From Phocaeicola sartorii JCM 17136 = DSM 21941 (GTDB taxonomy: Bacteria > Bacteroidota > Bacteroidia > Bacteroidales > Bacteroidaceae): a stretch of DNA of 64,000 nt. The stretch spans positions 1 through 64,000 of the forward strand of contig NZ_BAKM01000020.1 in NCBI RefSeq assembly GCF_000614185.1. Reading direction: 5' to 3'. The notes beneath the pieces were generated by a model. It was not told the origin of the DNA and did no database searches. It was given only the letters and a program-made list of their open reading frames with translations. Within the stretch, counting starts at the first letter, position 1; each line of letters starts with the position of its first letter. Below are positions 59,040 to 64,000 of the stretch, in pieces. The translations under genes were made by a program, and so were the position numbers.

Positions 59040-61600
59040 ATGAAAAACAAAAATTATTTGAAATGTATATTATTGGGTGCCGTGCTTTCGGGGTGTGTGG
59101 ATCAGGGAGATCGGCAACCGGCTGAAGACTTGAGATTGTGGTATGATGCTCCTGCCTCCCGATGGAGGAAGCGTTACCTTTGGGCAATGGACGCATCGGT
59201 GCCATGGTGTTTGGAAATCCGTTGCAGGAGGTCTATCAGTTGAATGAAGAAACGTTATGGTCTGGTGGACCGGGTGACTGGAATAATCAGGAAACGGTAA
59301 AGGCGCTTCCCGAAATTCGTAAGGCCGTGGACGAGGGAGATTATGCAAAGGCACGTGAATTATGGAAAAATCATGGACAAGGTCCGTACACGGCACGTTA
59401 TTTGCCGCTGGCGGACTTGAAACTGGATGTAAAGACTGACGGGGAAGTCAGTGGGCTGTACCGTGATCTGAATATCAGCAATGCCACCGCTACTGTACGT
59501 TACATGGCGGACGGAGTTACTTATACGCGTACTTCCTTTATTTCTTATCCGGACCAAGTCATGGTGGTACGACTGGAAGCCGACAAGCCTCAGGCGTTGT
59601 CTTTCGATATGAAACTGACCAGCCAGCTTCGTTTCCAGACTGCCAAGTATGATGCGCAAACTTTGTCGCTTACAGGAAAAGCACCTGTGTATGTGGCGAA
59701 CCGTGATTATGATCCCAATCAGATCGTTTATGACGAGACAGGAAAGGAAGGCATGAATTTTGACGTGAAAGTCAAGGTGTTGTCCGATGGAGGGACTTCC
59801 GTTGTAGAAGACTCGGTCGTATCCGTACGTCAGGCAAATGGGGCTGTCCTGATACTGGCAACTGCCACCAGTTATAATGGTGTGGACAAACAGCCCGGTT
59901 CGGAAGGGAAAGATCCGTCGGCACTGACGGAATCAGTGTTGGCGGCTATTGACGGAAAAGAGTATGCTGCCTTGCTGAAAGCACACGAACAGGACTATCA
60001 GGCTTTGTTCAACCGGGTACATCTTTCACTGGGTGAGTCACAGAGCGATGCGGTCAGCCGGCTCACCACTCCCGAACGGCTTCGGCATTTTGCGAAAGAC
60101 GATTCGGACCAGGGATTGGTGGAGTTGTATTATCAGTATGGACGTTACCTTACCATTGCTTCTTCGCGTGCCGGAGGACTTCCATCCAATTTACAAGGTA
60201 TATGGAATCCGCACGTACAGCCGCCTTGGGGTTCTAACTATACGGTAAACATCAATACGGAAATGAACTACTGGCCTGTGGAAGTGGCCAATCTTTCAGA
60301 GTGTCTCGCTCCCTTGTCCGACTTCATCGGCGCTTTGGCTAAGAACGGGGAGCAGACCGCCCGTGTTAATTATGGAATCAACGAAGGATGGGCGTCTCAT
60401 CATAATTCGGACGCTTGGGCACAGACCGCTCCTACGGGAGGGTATGCGAATGATGTGAAAGGTGCGCCTCGTTGGTCGTGCTGGCCTATGTCGGGAGTGT
60501 GGCTTTGCCAGCATTTGTGGGAGCATTATGCTTTCCATGGCGATACGGCTTATTTGCGTGATACTGCCTATCCGCTGATGAAAGGGGCGGTAGTCTTTGT
60601 ACTGCAATGGCTGCAAAAAGACGAATCGGGATATTGGGTGACCAATCCTTCCACTTCACCGGAGAATCGTTTTTTCTACACTGACAGCAAAGGACAACGC
60701 AGGGAAGGCGAAGTGGCGAAAGCATCGACTATGGATATGGCTTTGATTCGTGACCTTTTCTCTAATTATTTGCAGGCTTCCGCTATCTTGGGCGAAGACG
60801 CTTATTGCGGACGTGTCAGGTCTGTGTTGAAGAATCTTTATCCTGCTCATGAAGGAGCTATGGGGCAGTTACAGGAATGGCATCTGGACTTTGAGGATCA
60901 GGATCCCGAACATCGTCATGCCTCACACTTGTTTGGTTTACATCCCGGCAAACAGATTCTGCCTCGTCGCGATCGCGAACTGGCTGAGGCTTGCAAACGC
61001 ACCTTGGAGATCCGTGGTGACGGAGGTACCGGATGGGCGATGGCTTGGAAGATTAATTTCTGGGCACGATTGGAAGACGGTAACCATGCTTACCGGATGT
61101 TGAAAAACGGATTGAAGTATGTTGATGTTACCGATGTCTCGACTAAAGGTGGTGGAACGTATGCTAACCTGTTTGATGCGCATCCGCCCTTCCAGATAGA
61201 CGGAAATTTCGGAGGAACGGCAGGAATTACCGAAATGCTGCTTCAAAGCCATGGGGGGGAACTCTTCTTGCTGCCTGCCTTGCCCGATGCATGGCGGTCG
61301 GGGTCAGTCAGCGGTTTGCGTGCGCGCGGCGGCTTCATTGTTGACATGGACTGGAAGGAAGGCAGACTGACGCATGTGAAAATCACGTCCACGCTGGGCG
61401 GTAATTGCCGGATCAGGAGTTTTACCCCGCTGAAAGGTGAGGCGGCGGAAGGAGTGAATCCCAATCCATTGTGTTTTGTTCCCGATGCTCCGCAGTGGGT
61501 ATGCAACGGGAACACGGCGAAGCATCGTGGCTCGTTGGATTTGAAAGATACTTATACAATTGATGTGAAAACAGAGAAAGGAAAAACGTATGAATGGTAA
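59040..61600 (+). CDS. GH95 alpha-L-fucosidase/galactosidase, one frame break
   Basis: The restored protein has 853 residues with a lipobox (GAVLSGC). The GH95 signature is clear: [16 protein letters not shown] and [12 protein letters not shown] in the N-terminal domain, then [18 protein letters not shown] and [12 protein letters not shown] in the barrel, and [16 protein letters not shown] near the end. GH95 enzymes cleave alpha-1,2-linked L-fucose or L-galactose. The frame breaks at about 59165 (CGATGG-AGGAAG); one added G gives [12 protein letters not shown]. The last 11 bases overlap the start of the GH28-like gene, so translation is probably coupled. Confidence 0.94.
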
Positions 61601-64000
61601 AAAGGGATGGAAACTAGGCTTGATGGGCTGGGTATTAGCTCTTTCCACTTGGGCACAGTCGGGCAATGAATGGAGAATGACTGCTGATTCTCTGATTCTT
61701 TATGCCGGACAAACTTGTCGCTATACCGTAGATACACCCGAAGGAGAGGGTGTAGTATCTACTTTGTTGTCGGTTCCGGCATTGCTGGAAAAACTGTCAC
61801 AGGACTCTACAATAGCATATCGCCTTGTAGATGCTCGGAAACAACCACGACTGACCGGAACTCCACAGAATGGAGATCGGTTGGAACAGTTCTCTCCGCT
61901 TTCGGGCAAGGTACTGAAAAAATATAAAGTAGGCATTCAGGAGGCAGCTTTGCCTCCGGTGCTGAAATTGCATCGGGAAGCAGTGACGGCAGGGGTGTCT
62001 CAGGAAATCACGCTCGATTTCTTTGCCGGACAGCGCACACCGATGGCCTGTGTCGATATTCTTGTTCCAGCGGGCATTGATGTGACATTGGATAATGCTA
62101 TGGTAGATGTGATCGGACGCGGTATGGTTGTGTTACGCGAGTTGCCGAAGCAGTCAATCGGACGTACCGGTACGCATTATTCTTATAAGCAAGTGGGAGA
62201 GGTTACTTTGCATCCGATGGGAAAGAGAGGGACAGTAATCCGCTTCTCGGGATTAGACTTGCGCCCTTCCAACGGGCCAGATATCCGCTTGGTAATCAAA
62301 GGGGTCACGGTATCGCGAGTAAAGGAATATTGTTTCGAGGCATCTTATACCACCTCCCAGCCCCGGATACTTCGTAGCCCGGTGACAGTGGCTTCGCTTC
62401 AAGCGGTTTCTACCATTGCTGATTGGGTCCGCTTGCCTTTGCGCCGTGCTTATTACAAGGATACGCAAGGTTTCTCAGGGGCTTCTTTTGCGTGGACGCC
62501 CGTCAGAGATGCGCAGGAGTTTGCGGTACTTTACTCTATGGATGAAGGTAAAACTTGGGATACATTGCCTAAGGAGATGAGAAGTTCGGATGCTGACGGC
62601 CAGCTGAATATCTCGCGTCTGCAACCCGATCGGCTGTATGCTTTTAAACTACGGGTGCCGAATGGACCGGCTCGTGGTGATTCTAATATAGCTTGGTTCT
62701 ATTCGGGAGAGTGGAATGCGCAGGAATATGGTGTGCAAGGAACCGGTACGGCCGACGATACGGACAAGATTAACGAACTGATTACTCGTGTTCACAATTT
62801 GGGCGGTGGAATCATCCGTTTTCCGGCAGGGGAATACCCGGTTCGGACATTGCACATGAAAAGTCATGTATGGCTGCATGTAGACCGGGGAGCGGTCATT
62901 CGTGCTTTGCCCGGTGCCGATGCGCCCGAAACGACTTGGTTCAGCGACCGTGCTTATCGTTCGGGCTTGTCACCTACTGACCCGCGTCCTTATCAGGATC
63001 CGGAGAATTACTTGACCAAACAGGATGTAGGTCATACCTTTTTTCATAATACCATGTTCTTTGGTGAACGCATCGAGAATGTGAAGATTGTGGGCAACGG
63101 ACGCATCACCGGCAATGGAAATATCGTCACTACCGACCGTGTGATGAACAATGCCCCCGACCGCCGTTGCGACAAGATGTTTTCCTTCAAGTTGTGCAAG
63201 GATATTGAAATTGGCGGTCTGTACACAGGCAGGGATATGTGGTATGATCCGGACAAGGATATACCTTATTATATGGACGGTGACCGGCGCATTTACAACG
63301 ACAGTACCATGTTGCACATCGACCAGGAGGGCACTTCGTGTTGTTGGCTACCGGTACGGACGGCATTTATGTACACGATACGTTTTTCGGGAAGTATAAT
63401 ACGGAAAATGCGCGCGACATTTATGACTTCATGGGCTGTAACGATGTACGTGTGATGAATATCTATTCCAAAGTCAGTTCAGATGATATCGTGAAACCGG
63501 GTTCGGACTGTTCGCTCGGCTTTACCCGCCCGGCTTCCGGCTACTGGGTGCGCAATATTGTGGGCGATACCAACTGCAATCTTTTTCAGATAGGTTCGGA
63601 AACGGCGGACGACATTCAGGATTTGTATGTGGACAATATCTATGTCTTGGGAGCCAACAAGGCAGGTTTTTCCATTTCCACGAATGATGGCGGACATATC
63701 AAGAATGTCTATCTCAACAGTGGAAAGACCGGTCCGCTTCATTCCCGTTCGGTGATGAAGCGTACGCGTGCACCTTTTTTTATCTCGATCTCCAACCGTG
63801 GACGTGTGCTGGGTGCCGATGTGGAAATGTTCACGTTTATGGAAAACGGGGTGGAACGGAAAGAACTGTTAGTGACCAATGCCAACATCGGAAAAGTGGA
63901 AAATATCTTTATCCACGCGGTGGATGTGAGTGAGGTCTATGGCGGAAGTTCTTTCAAGAAGGAGCGTTGGAAACCCTACGACGGTTCTCAGAATGAGGCG
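61590..64000 (+). CDS. GH28-like beta-helix hydrolase, one frame break, 3' end beyond window
   Basis: The protein has a signal peptide (LALSTWAQ), about 270 residues of beta-sandwich-type domains, a fibronectin-III-like segment ([18 protein letters not shown]), then a right-handed beta-helix from about residue 375. The helix starts with [33 protein letters not shown]. The block [12 protein letters not shown] carries the paired Asp expected in GH28-type active sites, and IGSET lies where GH28 usually has GHG. The frame breaks at about 63331 (GAGGG-CACTTC); one added G gives [13 protein letters not shown]. The frame remains open to the last base, so at least 800 residues are encoded. It may be a polygalacturonase-like or related uronidase. 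Confidence 0.78.

Overview
This window looks like chromosomal DNA of a gut Bacteroides or Phocaeicola. Many genes have the Bacteroidales promoter box TAnnTTTG just upstream. The gene content is typical of the group: SusC/SusD pairs, BACON domains, a hybrid two-component regulator (HTCS), lipoproteins with short lipoboxes and many carbohydrate-active enzymes. I see no rRNA, tRNA, CRISPR array, insertion sequence or prophage.

Layout. (a) 1-3.2 kb: a large coiled-coil surface lipoprotein, cut by the left edge, followed by two strong hairpin terminators. (b) 3.2-5.5 kb: a two-gene unit, an unrecognised two-TM protein plus a B12-binding-like radical SAM protein, then a collapsed Rpn-type nuclease remnant. 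(c) 5.8-17.7 kb: ordinary core and housekeeping genes (M20 deacylase, acyl-CoA ligase, prfB, CYTH protein, ECF sigma factor, VanZ-like protein, NSS transporter, HhH protein, alkaline phosphatase, small membrane proteins, winged-helix protein). (d) 17.7-19.0 kb: gene-poor DNA with a broken DUF2200 gene. (e) 19.0-64 kb: one very large polysaccharide utilisation region that runs off the right edge.

The polysaccharide region encodes a PL8 lyase, an SMP-30-like lipoprotein, a GH95-like lipoprotein, a secreted URO-D-like protein, two SusC/SusD pairs separated by a BACON/jelly-roll lyase candidate, a surface lipoprotein, an HTCS, three GH105 enzymes (one fused to a propeller), one GH88, a GH2, an alginate-lyase-fold enzyme, an S-component-like membrane protein beside a small TonB receptor, a beta-helix protein, GH29, GH95 and a GH28-like protein. 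No sulfatase is visible. Lyases plus four unsaturated-uronyl hydrolases, fucosidases and a GH2 point to an unsulfated, uronic-acid-containing, fucosylated and probably galactosylated glycan. The exact glycan cannot be read from sequence.

A key caveat: 17 breaks in reading frame occur in genes that otherwise look intact. Each is repaired by adding one base, and in each case a missing G on the plus strand is compatible with the repair. Two of them hit prfB, an essential gene, so most are probably consensus errors rather than real mutations. I annotate these genes as single full-length CDS and state where the break lies. By contrast, the 22.36-23.18 kb stretch, the Rpn fragment and the DUF2200 fragment show genuine decay (internal deletions, several stops).
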